A stretch of 42,143 bases of DNA from positions 1 through 42,143 of the forward strand of contig JAFMHE010000007.1 of NCBI GenBank assembly GCA_017854675.1, written 5' to 3'. The notes beneath the pieces were generated by a model that made no database searches, had not been told where the DNA came from, and saw only the letters and a program-made list of their open reading frames with translations. Shown here in pieces: positions 8,692 to 16,112 of the stretch. The DNA comes from Paracoccaceae bacterium (GTDB lineage Bacteria; Pseudomonadota; Alphaproteobacteria; Rhodobacterales; Rhodobacteraceae). A program made the translations under genes and the position numbers. Within the stretch, counting starts at the first letter, position 1. Each line of letters opens with the position of its first letter.

Positions 8692-9321
8692 ATGGTAATG
8701 GAGACCTATCTGATCTATCTGGCTGCTGTTGCGGTGTTTTTTGCGACCCCGCCCGATACCAGTCAGCTTCTGATTATTTCTAACAGCATTCGCCACGGTT
8801 TGCGCAAAAGCGCATATACAATTGCCGGTGATCTGACCGCGAACACCCTGCAAATGACCGGTGCTGCCTTTGGCCTTGCTGCGATTATTGCGACGTCCGC
8901 AGATGCGTTTTTATGGATCAAATGGATCGGCGTGGCCTATCTGATCTGGATCGGCGTGCAGTTGATTGTGTCAAAAGACCAAGCGGAGGGCGTTGAAGCA
9001 AACCCGAATGGTCAGGGGTTCAGATTGTTCAGGCAAGGTTTTGTGACTTCAATGGCCAATCCGTTCACGGTTGTCTTTTTCGGGGCGCTGTTCCCGCAGT
9101 TTATTGATCCCGCTGCGCCGGTTCTGCCGCAGCTCTTTATTCTTGGCATGACGTATATCGTCGTGGATGGCGTGATTTTGCTGCTTTGGGGATGGGCAGG
9201 GCTGCGCGCTGCAACGGCGTTGAAGCGGTTCTCCTTTGGTATGGTGAACAAAGTCTGTGGAACATTGATGATCGCCGCAGCAGCATTGCTGGCAACGAAA
9301 GATTTTCAGCCGCAACGGTGA
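8692..9321 (+). CDS. LysE/RhtB family amino-acid exporter
   Basis: This 209-aa protein has about six membrane segments and the LysE-family pattern: an N-terminal membrane helix, then PPDTSQLLIISNSIRHG (about residues 18-35), a conserved GDLTAN segment, and the central KWIGVAYLIWIGVQ helix. The family exports amino acids and related small amines from the cytoplasm. I place the start at 8692 because AAGGAA lies 9 nt upstream; a TTG at 8647 would add 15 residues without a ribosome site. It is divergent from tauR, and the intergenic region carries a TauR-like repeat facing it. Export of alanine (a by-product of Tpa) or another amine is possible but only an inference. Confidence 0.85.
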   Translation: MVMETYLIYLAAVAVFFATPPDTSQLLIISNSIRHGLRKSAYTIAGDLTANTLQMTGAAFGLAAIIATSADAFLWIKWIGVAYLIWIGVQLIVSKDQAEGVEANPNGQGFRLFRQGFVTSMANPFTVVFFGALFPQFIDPAAPVLPQLFILGMTYIVVDGVILLLWGWAGLRAATALKRFSFGMVNKVCGTLMIAAAALLATKDFQPQR

Positions 9322-9545
9322 TCTGGGTCCGGGCTTGTCCGAAGTGAGGATTGCCGATTTCTGCCTAAGGACGTGGCGCCAAGAGGGTATAAACCTAAAT
9401 CTAATGAATGCGCCCTACCGGACTGGAAAAGCTGTGAAACTTTCATAGGGGAGGCGTCATAAATGTCTTACAAAACCTTCATCTGACTGCATCAAACACC
9501 CGGTTAAAATGCGGCTGTATTCAACGCCAGCCTGGAGCCAGCACA

Positions 9546-11426
9546 ATGAAAGACGATACATCACACTTGTCATGGGATGAATGGGACGAGTTGCAAAGCC
9601 CGCGCCCTGACGCGACCGATTTCGATGGGGTTGTCGAAACCGCGATGAGCCGCCGTGGCTTTTTGGGCCGCGTTCTGGCGTTTGGTTCAGGTGCTGCCGT
9701 GATGGGGACAGGCCTGTTGAATTCGGGCTCTGCACAAGCGCAAACGGCCAGCCGGATCGGTTTCGCACAGATCTCAATTGCGACTGATGCGACCGTACAC
9801 GTGCCGGAAGGATACAGTTGGCATCCGGTTGCAAAATGGGGCCAGCCATTGTTTTCCGACGCACCCGAACTTGATCACACGACAGGGGGTGATCTGGCCT
9901 CCTCAGAGCGGGTCTTTGGTGAAAACACGGACGGCATGGAACTGTTTGCGGTTGGCAACCGTCAGGTCATCGCGGTGAACCATGAATATGTGAACCCCAA
10001 GCTGAACTTGCCCCAGAATACGGATGGTGCTGTTGCCAGCGCGCAGGACGTGCGCAAATTGCAGAACCTGCAAGGGGTGACGGTGATGGAGGTGGCGGAA
10101 GGGCCTAATGGGTGGGACATCGTTTTGGACAGCGATTTGAACCGCCGCATCACGCAAAACACTCCGATGAAGATTACCGGTCCTGCGGCGGGTCATGATC
10201 TGCTGAAGACAGATGCTGATCCGACGGGCCGCACAGTGTTGGGCACGATGAACAATTGCGGTGCGGGCAAGACGCCGTGGGGCACGTATTTGACCTGTGA
10301 GGAAAACTTTAACGGCTATTTCGGGTCGACAGATGCGGCGTTTGAAAAGCCTGCGGATTATGCGCGCTACGGTATCGGGTTGGAAGGGCGGTACGGTTAC
10401 GAGGTGTTCGATGCACGGTTTGACGTGTCAAAGAACCCCAATGAGCCGCACCGCTTTGGCTATATCGTTGAGATTGATCCGGCGAACCCGACATCGACAC
10501 CGATCAAACGCACGGCGTTGGGGCGTTTCAAGCACGAGAACGCGGCTGTCACGTTGGCGCCGAACGGGCAAGTCATTGTCTATATGGGCGACGATGAACG
10601 CGGAGAGTTTATGTATAAATTTGTCTCCAACGGCGTATATGCGCCCGGCGGTGACACCACTACATTGCTGGATGACGGGCAGCTATATGTCGCAAAATTT
10701 AACGACGATTTGACCGGTGACTGGGTCGCGCTGACGCCCGAGGCGACGAATATGACGCAGGCAGAGATTGCCGTATTTACCCGTCAGGCGGGATCGCGGG
10801 TTGGGGCGACAACCATGGACCGGCCAGAATGGGTCGCGGTTAACCCGGTTGCGGTTGAGGGCTATTGCGCGCTGACCAATAACAAGAACCGCGGGCTAAA
10901 GCCTAATGCCGGTGGTGATGAGACACCTGCTGCCGGACCAAATCCGCGTGAGGCCAATAAATACGGTCAGATCGTGCGGTGGCGTCCCGCGGATGATGAT
11001 CATGCGGCAACAGAATTCACATGGGATCTGTATGTGATGGCGGGCAACCCGACGGTCCATTCGGATGCCAATGCCGGATCTGAAAACGTGAATGCGGGCA
11101 ACCTGTTCAACTCGCCCGATGGGATGATGTTCGACAGCACCGGTCTGCTGTGGATCCAGACCGATGGTGACTATAAGAACGAAGGCGACTTTGCGGGCAT
11201 GGGCAACAACCAGATGCTGGCGGGGGACCCCGTTACGGGCCAGATTGAGCGGTTTATGACGGGGCCTTACGGGTCAGAGGTCACAGGCCTGACTTGGTCG
11301 GCAGACCGGCGCACGATGTTTGTAGGCATTCAGCATCCGTCTGCGCCATTCCCGGACGGAGAAGGGAAGCTGGCGCGCTCCTCCATCATCGCGATCAAAC
11401 GGAACGACAACGCACCCGTCGGTTAA
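9546..11426 (+). CDS. phoX: PhoX-type alkaline phosphatase (DUF839), Tat-exported
   Basis: This 626-aa protein belongs to the PhoX/DUF839 family of calcium- and iron-dependent phosphatases that release phosphate from organic phosphomonoesters in the periplasm or outside the cell. A twin-arginine signal sits inside an N-terminal extension: SRRGFLG at residues 35-41, a hydrophobic stretch, and a likely cleavage near SAQA at 62-65. The family hallmark, a cysteine-containing TPWGTYLTCEEN segment with preceding NNCG, is at about residues 236-257. The ATG at 9546 has GGAG 8 nt upstream. It stands alone between the two taurine sub-clusters. I could not make out a clear Pho box before it. PhoX is common in marine roseobacters; its link to taurine genes is probably only positional. 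Confidence 0.88.
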   Translation: MKDDTSHLSWDEWDELQSPRPDATDFDGVVETAMSRRGFLGRVLAFGSGAAVMGTGLLNSGSAQAQTASRIGFAQISIATDATVHVPEGYSWHPVAKWGQPLFSDAPELDHTTGGDLASSERVFGENTDGMELFAVGNRQVIAVNHEYVNPKLNLPQNTDGAVASAQDVRKLQNLQGVTVMEVAEGPNGWDIVLDSDLNRRITQNTPMKITGPAAGHDLLKTDADPTGRTVLGTMNNCGAGKTPWGTYLTCEENFNGYFGSTDAAFEKPADYARYGIGLEGRYGYEVFDARFDVSKNPNEPHRFGYIVEIDPANPTSTPIKRTALGRFKHENAAVTLAPNGQVIVYMGDDERGEFMYKFVSNGVYAPGGDTTTLLDDGQLYVAKFNDDLTGDWVALTPEATNMTQAEIAVFTRQAGSRVGATTMDRPEWVAVNPVAVEGYCALTNNKNRGLKPNAGGDETPAAGPNPREANKYGQIVRWRPADDDHAATEFTWDLYVMAGNPTVHSDANAGSENVNAGNLFNSPDGMMFDSTGLLWIQTDGDYKNEGDFAGMGNNQMLAGDPVTGQIERFMTGPYGSEVTGLTWSADRRTMFVGIQHPSAPFPDGEGKLARSSIIAIKRNDNAPVG

Positions 11427-11454
11427 TACGCGCGGCTTTTTGAGATGGAGATGG

Positions 11455-11474
11455 TCCTCGCAGTGATGCGGGGA
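11455..11474 (+). other. Stem-loop downstream of phoX
   Basis: An 8-bp stem (TCCTCGCA with TGCGGGGA, one G-U pair) closes a GTGA tetraloop 28 nt after the phoX stop codon. No T-run follows, so it is not a classical intrinsic terminator. It could protect or define the 3' end of the phoX mRNA. The remaining 180 bp up to the next gene show nothing recognisable. Confidence 0.4.
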
Positions 11475-11654
11475 TCATTTCGCAGTGTTCTCCTACCTGT
11501 CGGGCTTTTGAGCATTGCGCCAGCCGCTATATTTTTCGCTGTTGCAATCCTTGTTGATACCGGACAACGAAACTTTGATGTTGGGTCGCCCGTATTTCGC
11601 TAGGGCTGCCATGGCCTTTGCGCTGATCGAACACGTCGTTCTGGCATTAACTTT

Positions 11655-12002
11655 TCAGTGCGCCATCACATTGATTAGCGCGCCTGCAGGGTCACGTACG
11701 AAAAACCGACGCACACCCCAGGGTTCGATCGTGAGCGGATATGCGATAGGATAACCTTGGCTTTTGCAGCGATCATAGGTGGCTTGCAGATCGGTGACCT
11801 CGATGGATAGTGCGGGCACAGGCGCGTCAGAGCCGCCCTGGCTGGCGATGCTGAGTTGGATAGGTGCTGTATCTGCGCCTGCCAATGTGATGATCCAACC
11901 CAGATCCATGACCATATCAAGGCCAAAGACTGACGTGTAGAACGCCGCCAGTGCGGTTGCGTCAGGTGCTGCGATATTGGTCGTGATCCGTTTAACTGTC
12001 AT
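11655..12002 (-). CDS. VOC (glyoxalase/bleomycin-resistance) superfamily protein
   Basis: This small protein of 115 aa contains the two beta-alpha-beta-beta-beta units of the vicinal-oxygen-chelate fold. The N-terminal half runs from ITTNIAAPDATALAAFY to the FGLDMVMD segment; the C-terminal half ends in RRFFVRDPAGALINVMAH, typical of the family end. I place the start at the ATG at 12002, with AGGA 7 nt upstream, rather than at an in-frame codon 42 bp earlier. It is downstream of tpa on the same strand but separated by a strong terminator, so it probably has its own expression. Substrate and reaction cannot be told; members include dioxygenases, lyases and antibiotic-binding proteins. Confidence 0.75.
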   Translation of the reverse strand: MTVKRITTNIAAPDATALAAFYTSVFGLDMVMDLGWIITLAGADTAPIQLSIASQGGSDAPVPALSIEVTDLQATYDRCKSQGYPIAYPLTIEPWGVRRFFVRDPAGALINVMAH

Positions 12003-12042
12003 GTTGGTCCTGTCCCACCGCCTGTTGTTACCACGAGCCAAC

Positions 12043-12075
12043 AAAAAAGCCCCGCACGATTGGCGGGGCTTTTTC
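12043..12075 (-). terminator. Bidirectional intrinsic terminator after tpa
   Basis: An 8-bp GC-rich stem (AGCCCCGC at 12048-12055 with GCGGGGCT at 12063-12070) has an A-run on the left and a T-run on the right. It therefore works as a rho-independent terminator on either strand. It lies 18 bp after the tpa stop and isolates tpa from the VOC gene. Confidence 0.9.
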
Positions 12076-12092
12076 CAAAGATTTGCAGCGCC

Positions 12093-13484
12093 TTACGCGA
12101 ATACGCGGCCCAATGCTTCATCAACGGATGCGATGATCTGGTTGATGTCGTCTTTGGTGGCAATCAGCGCGGGTGAGAAACACAGCGTGTTGTTCTTGCC
12201 TGGCAGCGATCGGTTGGTCGCACCGATGATCGTGCCTTGTGCCATGCAGTCGCCGACGACTGCCTGAACCAGCTTTTCTGCAACCGGCTCACGCGTACCA
12301 CGATCAGCGACCAGTTCGGCGCCAAGGAAAAGACCCTTGCCACGTACCTGCCCGATGCACGCATGTTTGTCGGCCAGCGCGCTGAGTTGGTCGAACATGT
12401 AGTGGCCCATGTTGGTCGTGTTCTCCAGCAGACCTTCTTCCTCGATGATGCGCATGTTCTCGATCCCTGCGGTCGGGCCAGCGGTGCAGCCCCCGAAGGT
12501 CGAGATATCGCGGAAGTAGTTCATTGGATCAGCCGCATCGTCTTTGAACATATTGAACACCTCTTCGGTGGTCACCAGACAAGCGATGGCGGCGTAGCCC
12601 GACGCGACACCCTTGGCCATTGTCACCATGTCGGGTTTGACGCCGTAGTGCTGATAGCCGAACCATGCGCCGGTGCGACCCACGCCGCAGACGACTTCGT
12701 CGATGTGCAGCAGGATTTCATACTGGTCGCAAATCTCGCGGATACGCTCCCAATAACCGGCAGGTGGGACGATGACGCCACCACCAGCGGTCACAGGCTC
12801 AAGGCAAAGCGCACCAACCGTTTCAGGCCCTTCGGCGAGGATGATTTTTTCGATCTGGTCGGCGGCCCAGACACCATAGTTTTCCTGCGGTGCGCCATCT
12901 TGCTCGTGCGAACGGTACTCAAGGCAGTGGGGAACGCGGACAAATCCTTCGGTAAAGGGGCCGTACTGCGCGTTGCGTTCGTCTTGACCGCCTGCGGACA
13001 GGCAGGTGATTGTGGTGCCGTGGTAATCGCGGTCGCGGTAAAGGATCTTGTGCTTTTTGCCACCGAAACGCTTGTGGGCGATCTGGCGGACCATTTTGAA
13101 GCCCTTCTCGTTCGCCTCGGAGCCCGAGTTGCAATAGTAGACGCGGGACATGCCGGGCATCTTGTCGATCAGCATCTCGGCAAAGTTGGAGCCGGGGATA
13201 GACCCTGCGGAGCCTGCGAAATAGTTCAATTTGATCAACTGGTCACGGACCGCATTGGCGATACGCTCGCGGCCATAGCCGACGTTGACGGTCCAGACAC
13301 CACCGGACACAGCATCAAGGTGCTCTTTGCCCTTTTGGTCCCAGACACGCATGCCTTTGCCCTCGACAATGATGCGGGGGTCGTTGGTCTCGTACTGCTT
13401 GTGCTGGCTCAGATGATGCCAGATGTGCGCGCGATCTGCCTCAACAACGCGGGAGATGTCATTTTCGCTGAAATTGCCGTCCAT
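12093..13484 (-). CDS. tpa: Taurine-pyruvate aminotransferase
   Basis: This 463-aa class III (omega) aminotransferase should transfer the amino group of taurine to pyruvate, giving sulfoacetaldehyde and alanine, the first step of the pathway completed by Xsc and Pta. Visible features are the GSEANE phosphate-binding loop, the DYHGTT segment, the HIDEVVCGVGRTG segment with the PLP-ring aspartate, and the catalytic lysine in TMAKGVASGY (about residue 290). The ATG at 13484 follows GAAAGG at good spacing; an in-frame extension to 13598 has no support. It is a single-gene unit between a TauR-like control region and a strong terminator, divergent from tauA. The product name depends on the taurine context, since relatives accept other amines. 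Confidence 0.93.
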   Translation of the reverse strand: MDGNFSENDISRVVEADRAHIWHHLSQHKQYETNDPRIIVEGKGMRVWDQKGKEHLDAVSGGVWTVNVGYGRERIANAVRDQLIKLNYFAGSAGSIPGSNFAEMLIDKMPGMSRVYYCNSGSEANEKGFKMVRQIAHKRFGGKKHKILYRDRDYHGTTITCLSAGGQDERNAQYGPFTEGFVRVPHCLEYRSHEQDGAPQENYGVWAADQIEKIILAEGPETVGALCLEPVTAGGGVIVPPAGYWERIREICDQYEILLHIDEVVCGVGRTGAWFGYQHYGVKPDMVTMAKGVASGYAAIACLVTTEEVFNMFKDDAADPMNYFRDISTFGGCTAGPTAGIENMRIIEEEGLLENTTNMGHYMFDQLSALADKHACIGQVRGKGLFLGAELVADRGTREPVAEKLVQAVVGDCMAQGTIIGATNRSLPGKNNTLCFSPALIATKDDINQIIASVDEALGRVFA

Positions 13485-13540
13485 GGTGTGAGACCTTTCG
13501 CTAGGCGTGATTGCTTTGAATTCGGGGTTTGCGGTGACCC

Positions 13541-13610
13541 ATGATATCCATTCATTGCTGGTTTGTAGTCGAATCAAGTAGGGCCAGTTTGGGGGCAAGC
13601 GTAAAGCCAG
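13541..13610 (-). promoter_or_regulatory. tpa promoter with TauR-like direct repeats
   Basis: On the minus strand two repeats, CTGGCTTTAC (13610-13601) and CTGGCCCTAC (13587-13578), are 23 bp apart and resemble CTGGACYTAA. Eight bp below the inner repeat is a poor -35 (ACTACA, 13569-13564), and 17 bp further a good -10 (TATCAT, 13546-13541), the same hexamer as at tauR. Repeats just upstream of a defective -35 are what an activator-dependent promoter looks like. Confidence 0.6.
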
Positions 13611-14190
13611 AAATTTAACCTGTCCAACGTTTGAGCAACCGTTCGTCGGGTTGGACGGGAAACGCAGCGCATTTCATTCGGCGTATCAACAGGTTGGTGA
13701 AATCAAAAGCACGCGTGCGCTGGTTTTGTGCGATCCGGGATTTCATGGGGGCAATTGCACAATTTTGATGCAGATTATTTTCGCCAATGCGTGTTCTGAT
13801 TGAGCGATTTAGCATCATATGCGACAACAAGACGAGGCTTTACGCCACCTAGAGGGGGTTCATATCATCTGGACTCATTGGGCGCTGGAAATTGGCGGTT
13901 TATTCAGCCGGATTTGTACCGGCAGACTACGTCACGACCGACGGGCGTGTGCCCGCAAACGACGGCAGGACTAAGTTTGATGCGTTTTGCGGATTTGATT
14001 GCTCTTGTTCAAAAGACAATACATGGTGTCGCCGGACGCCTGCGACACTTGGCCCTAAATGAGAAACAAGGTCCCATTTTTTGCCAAGACCCATCGCGCG
14101 GGACCAAGCATGCAAACCAAGGCGTTTGCATCGGATACAAACCACACCGGATCACCAAGGTCCGGACGAATGATCAATAGGGAGAATATC
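13611..14190. other. Divergent tpa-tauA control region
   Basis: This stretch of about 580 bp has no credible gene; the reading frames across it lack family resemblance and ribosome sites. Two further TauR-like sequences face tauA: CTGGACTCAT at 13869-13878 and TTGGCCCTAA at 14049-14058, each 8 of 10 to the consensus, but they are not a 22-23 bp pair. A long inverted repeat (CCTGTCCAAC at 13619-13628, GTTGGACGGG at 13650-13659) and a short hairpin at 13942-13955 are also present. The length is generous for two promoters, so an unannotated small RNA or leader is possible. Confidence 0.4.
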
Positions 14191-15192
14191 ATGATCAAAA
14201 AGACAACAGCAGGCTTTGTTGCCGCCGCAGTAATGGCGATGACAGGTCAAGCCGCATCTGCAGACGGCCACGGCGAAATCACCGTCGCGTATTTCCTTGA
14301 GTGGCCAATGCCAATGATGGTCGCAAAAGCATCCGGCGCATATGACGAAGCACTGGGCAAAAAAGTAAACTGGGTTTCCTTCGAGACCGGTACAGCGATG
14401 TCCGCCGCGATGGCATCCGGTGACGTGCAGATCGCCGTTTCCCAAGGTGTTCCACCTTTCGTTGTTGCAACATCCGGTGGTCAGGACCTTCAGATCGTTG
14501 ACGTAGCGGTTTCCTACTCCGAGAACGACGGCTGCGTTGTACATGCCGACCTCGAAATCGACAAAGATTCCGCAGGCGAACTGGCTGGCAAGAAAGTTGC
14601 CGTGCCACTGGGTACAGCCGCGCACTACGGTTTCCTGCGCACAATGGATCACTTCGGTATCGACCTTGCGACACTGTCCATCGTTGACATGGCGCCACCA
14701 GAAGGTGCTGCAGCCCTAAGCCAGAAAGCGGTTGATTTCGCCTGTGGTTACGGCGGTGGTCTGTCGCGCATGAAGGAATACGGCAACGTGATCCTGACCG
14801 GCCCCGAGAAGGAAGCACTGGGCATTCTGGTATTCGACGTGACGTCTGTACCTGCGGCATATGCGGCTGAGAACGCCGATGAACTGGCGAAGTTCCTCAA
14901 AGTGACTGCGGATGCGAACGCAGCATGGAATTCCAACCCAACCGACGAGATGCTGGCAGTGATTGCCGAGCAAGCCGGTATGGATCTGGAAGCGGCGAAA
15001 TCCGCGATTGCGACCATGAAGTTCCCATCTGTGGCAGATCAGCTGTCCCAAGGTTGGCTCGGCGGTAACGCTCAGAGCTACATGAAGGGTGTTGCGGACG
15101 TGTTCGTAGAAGCCGGTTCCATCGACGGCGCTCTGGACAGCTATGAAGGTGCGGTTAACACCGGTCCTTTGGCCGCTGCCAACGCCATGTAA
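14191..15192 (+). CDS. tauA: Taurine ABC transporter substrate-binding protein
   Basis: This 333-aa periplasmic binding protein should capture taurine for the TauBC importer. A Sec signal peptide covers residues 1-23 (two lysines, a hydrophobic core, then AASA before Asp). The mature part begins with the ITVAYFLEWPMPMMVAK strand-loop typical of the nitrate/sulfonate/taurine (SsuA/TauA/ThiY) family and contains the GTAMSAAMASGDVQIAVSQGVPP ligand-loop region. AGGGAG lies 7 nt before the ATG at 14191; the upstream in-frame ATG at 14059 would destroy the signal peptide. It is first in tauABC, and a hairpin follows the stop, which would make it the most abundant product of the operon. Synonymous third positions are notably C-biased, as in highly expressed genes. 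Confidence 0.93.
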   Translation: MIKKTTAGFVAAAVMAMTGQAASADGHGEITVAYFLEWPMPMMVAKASGAYDEALGKKVNWVSFETGTAMSAAMASGDVQIAVSQGVPPFVVATSGGQDLQIVDVAVSYSENDGCVVHADLEIDKDSAGELAGKKVAVPLGTAAHYGFLRTMDHFGIDLATLSIVDMAPPEGAAALSQKAVDFACGYGGGLSRMKEYGNVILTGPEKEALGILVFDVTSVPAAYAAENADELAKFLKVTADANAAWNSNPTDEMLAVIAEQAGMDLEAAKSAIATMKFPSVADQLSQGWLGGNAQSYMKGVADVFVEAGSIDGALDSYEGAVNTGPLAAANAM

Positions 15193-15202
15193 GACGACAA
15201 TG

Positions 15203-15239
15203 GACGGCGTGTCCCGTATGGGGCACGCCGTCTTTCTTT
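15203..15239 (+). terminator. Strong hairpin between tauA and tauB
   Basis: A 13-bp stem with one G-U pair (15203-15215 with 15220-15232) and a 4-nt loop starts 10 bp after the tauA stop, followed by TTTCTTT. It can end part of the transcripts, or protect the tauA 3' end, while letting some polymerase through to tauBC. This would give more binding protein than transporter. A second small hairpin (GCTCA/TGAGC) lies at 15274-15289. Confidence 0.8.
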
Positions 15240-15305
15240 ATATGAAGTGAGGCGGGGTGAACCCTGCCCGTGTGCTCAGCCTTATGAGCAAGAAAGCCAG
15301 GGACA

Positions 15306-16112
15306 ATGACCGGACTATCCATTGATAAGCTGTCGATGCGTTTTGACTTGCCGGATGGCGGGCATGTGCAGGCGCTGCAAGACGTTTCAATTGACCTCAA
15401 AGCAGGCGAATTGCTGAGTGTGCTGGGGCCATCCGGCTGCGGCAAGACCACGTTGTTGAACATTGTCGCCGGATTTCTGGCACCGACGTCCGGCGTGATG
15501 ACATTGAACGGGCATACGATAAATGGCCCGGACGCTGAACGCGGTATGGTGTTCCAGCAAGGCGCGCTGTTTGAATGGATGTCCGTCCGAGAGAATGTAG
15601 GTTTTGGCCCGTCAATGAAGGGCATGCCAAAGAACAACAAAAAAGAGATCGTGGATCACCTGCTTGATGTGGTTGGTTTGCAGGATTTCAAGGAAAAGGC
15701 GGTTTATGAACTGTCGGGCGGAATGCAGCAGCGTGTGGCCCTGGCCCGCTGTCTGGCAAATGACCCGGATGTGATTTTGATGGACGAACCTTTGGGTGCG
15801 TTGGACGCGTTGACGCGTGAAAAGATGCAGTCGCTGGTTCTGAAGCTGTGGAAAGAGACCGGCAAGACGATCATTCTGATCACCCACTCGGTCGAAGAGG
15901 CCTTGTTGCTGGGCGAGCGGCTGATCGTGATGGCCCCGCGCCCCGGTCGTATTCACAAAGAATACCGCCTGCCGTTTGCCGAGTTGGGCGTGAACGCGGA
16001 CCTGCGCGAAGTGAAAAAACACGCAGAATTCGGCCCCCGTCGTGAGGAAATCCTCAACATGATCTGGGATATGGAAGAAGAGATTATGGGCACCAAGGAG
16101 GATGCGGCATGA
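15306..16112 (+). CDS. tauB: Taurine ABC transporter ATP-binding protein
   Basis: This 268-aa ATPase subunit powers taurine import. Walker A is GPSGCGKTT (about residues 42-50), the Q-loop is in VFQQGALFEW, the ABC signature is LSGGMQQR (about 139-146), and Walker B is VILMDEP, followed by the D-loop (LGALDALT) and the H-switch (ITHSVEEA). This is the standard layout of the nitrate/sulfonate/taurine importer family. A C-terminal tail of about 45 residues after the APRPGRI segment is normal for the family. The start at 15306 has AGGGA close upstream. The stop overlaps the tauC start as ATGA, so the two are translationally coupled. Confidence 0.93.
   Translation: MTGLSIDKLSMRFDLPDGGHVQALQDVSIDLKAGELLSVLGPSGCGKTTLLNIVAGFLAPTSGVMTLNGHTINGPDAERGMVFQQGALFEWMSVRENVGFGPSMKGMPKNNKKEIVDHLLDVVGLQDFKEKAVYELSGGMQQRVALARCLANDPDVILMDEPLGALDALTREKMQSLVLKLWKETGKTIILITHSVEEALLLGERLIVMAPRPGRIHKEYRLPFAELGVNADLREVKKHAEFGPRREEILNMIWDMEEEIMGTKEDAA

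Noticed and set aside
8451-8693. Leftward 80-codon frame opposite the lysE leader
   Set aside because: Composition is not protein-like, it starts inside the lysE coding region, and no ribosome site is present.
9432-9492. Possible Pho box upstream of phoX (CTTTCAT, CCTTCAT, CTGCAT-like pieces)
   Set aside because: The pieces do not repeat at the 11-bp spacing of PhoB sites; the nearest pair is 10 bp apart and degenerate.
11445-11603. A 52-codon frame after phoX with a hydrophobic stretch (SVLLPVGLLSIAPAAIFF)
   Set aside because: No ribosome binding site at a usable distance, and its start overlaps a stable stem-loop following phoX. A chance frame is more likely, though a small membrane peptide cannot be excluded.
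12237-13544. Long rightward open frame of 435 codons opposite tpa
   Set aside because: It is the antisense shadow of a well-recognised aminotransferase; GC-rich third positions keep the opposite frame open.
13800-14180. Open frame of 126 codons between tpa and tauA
   Set aside because: No recognisable domain, no ribosome site and unusual composition; the true tauA start with signal peptide lies at 14191 in another context.
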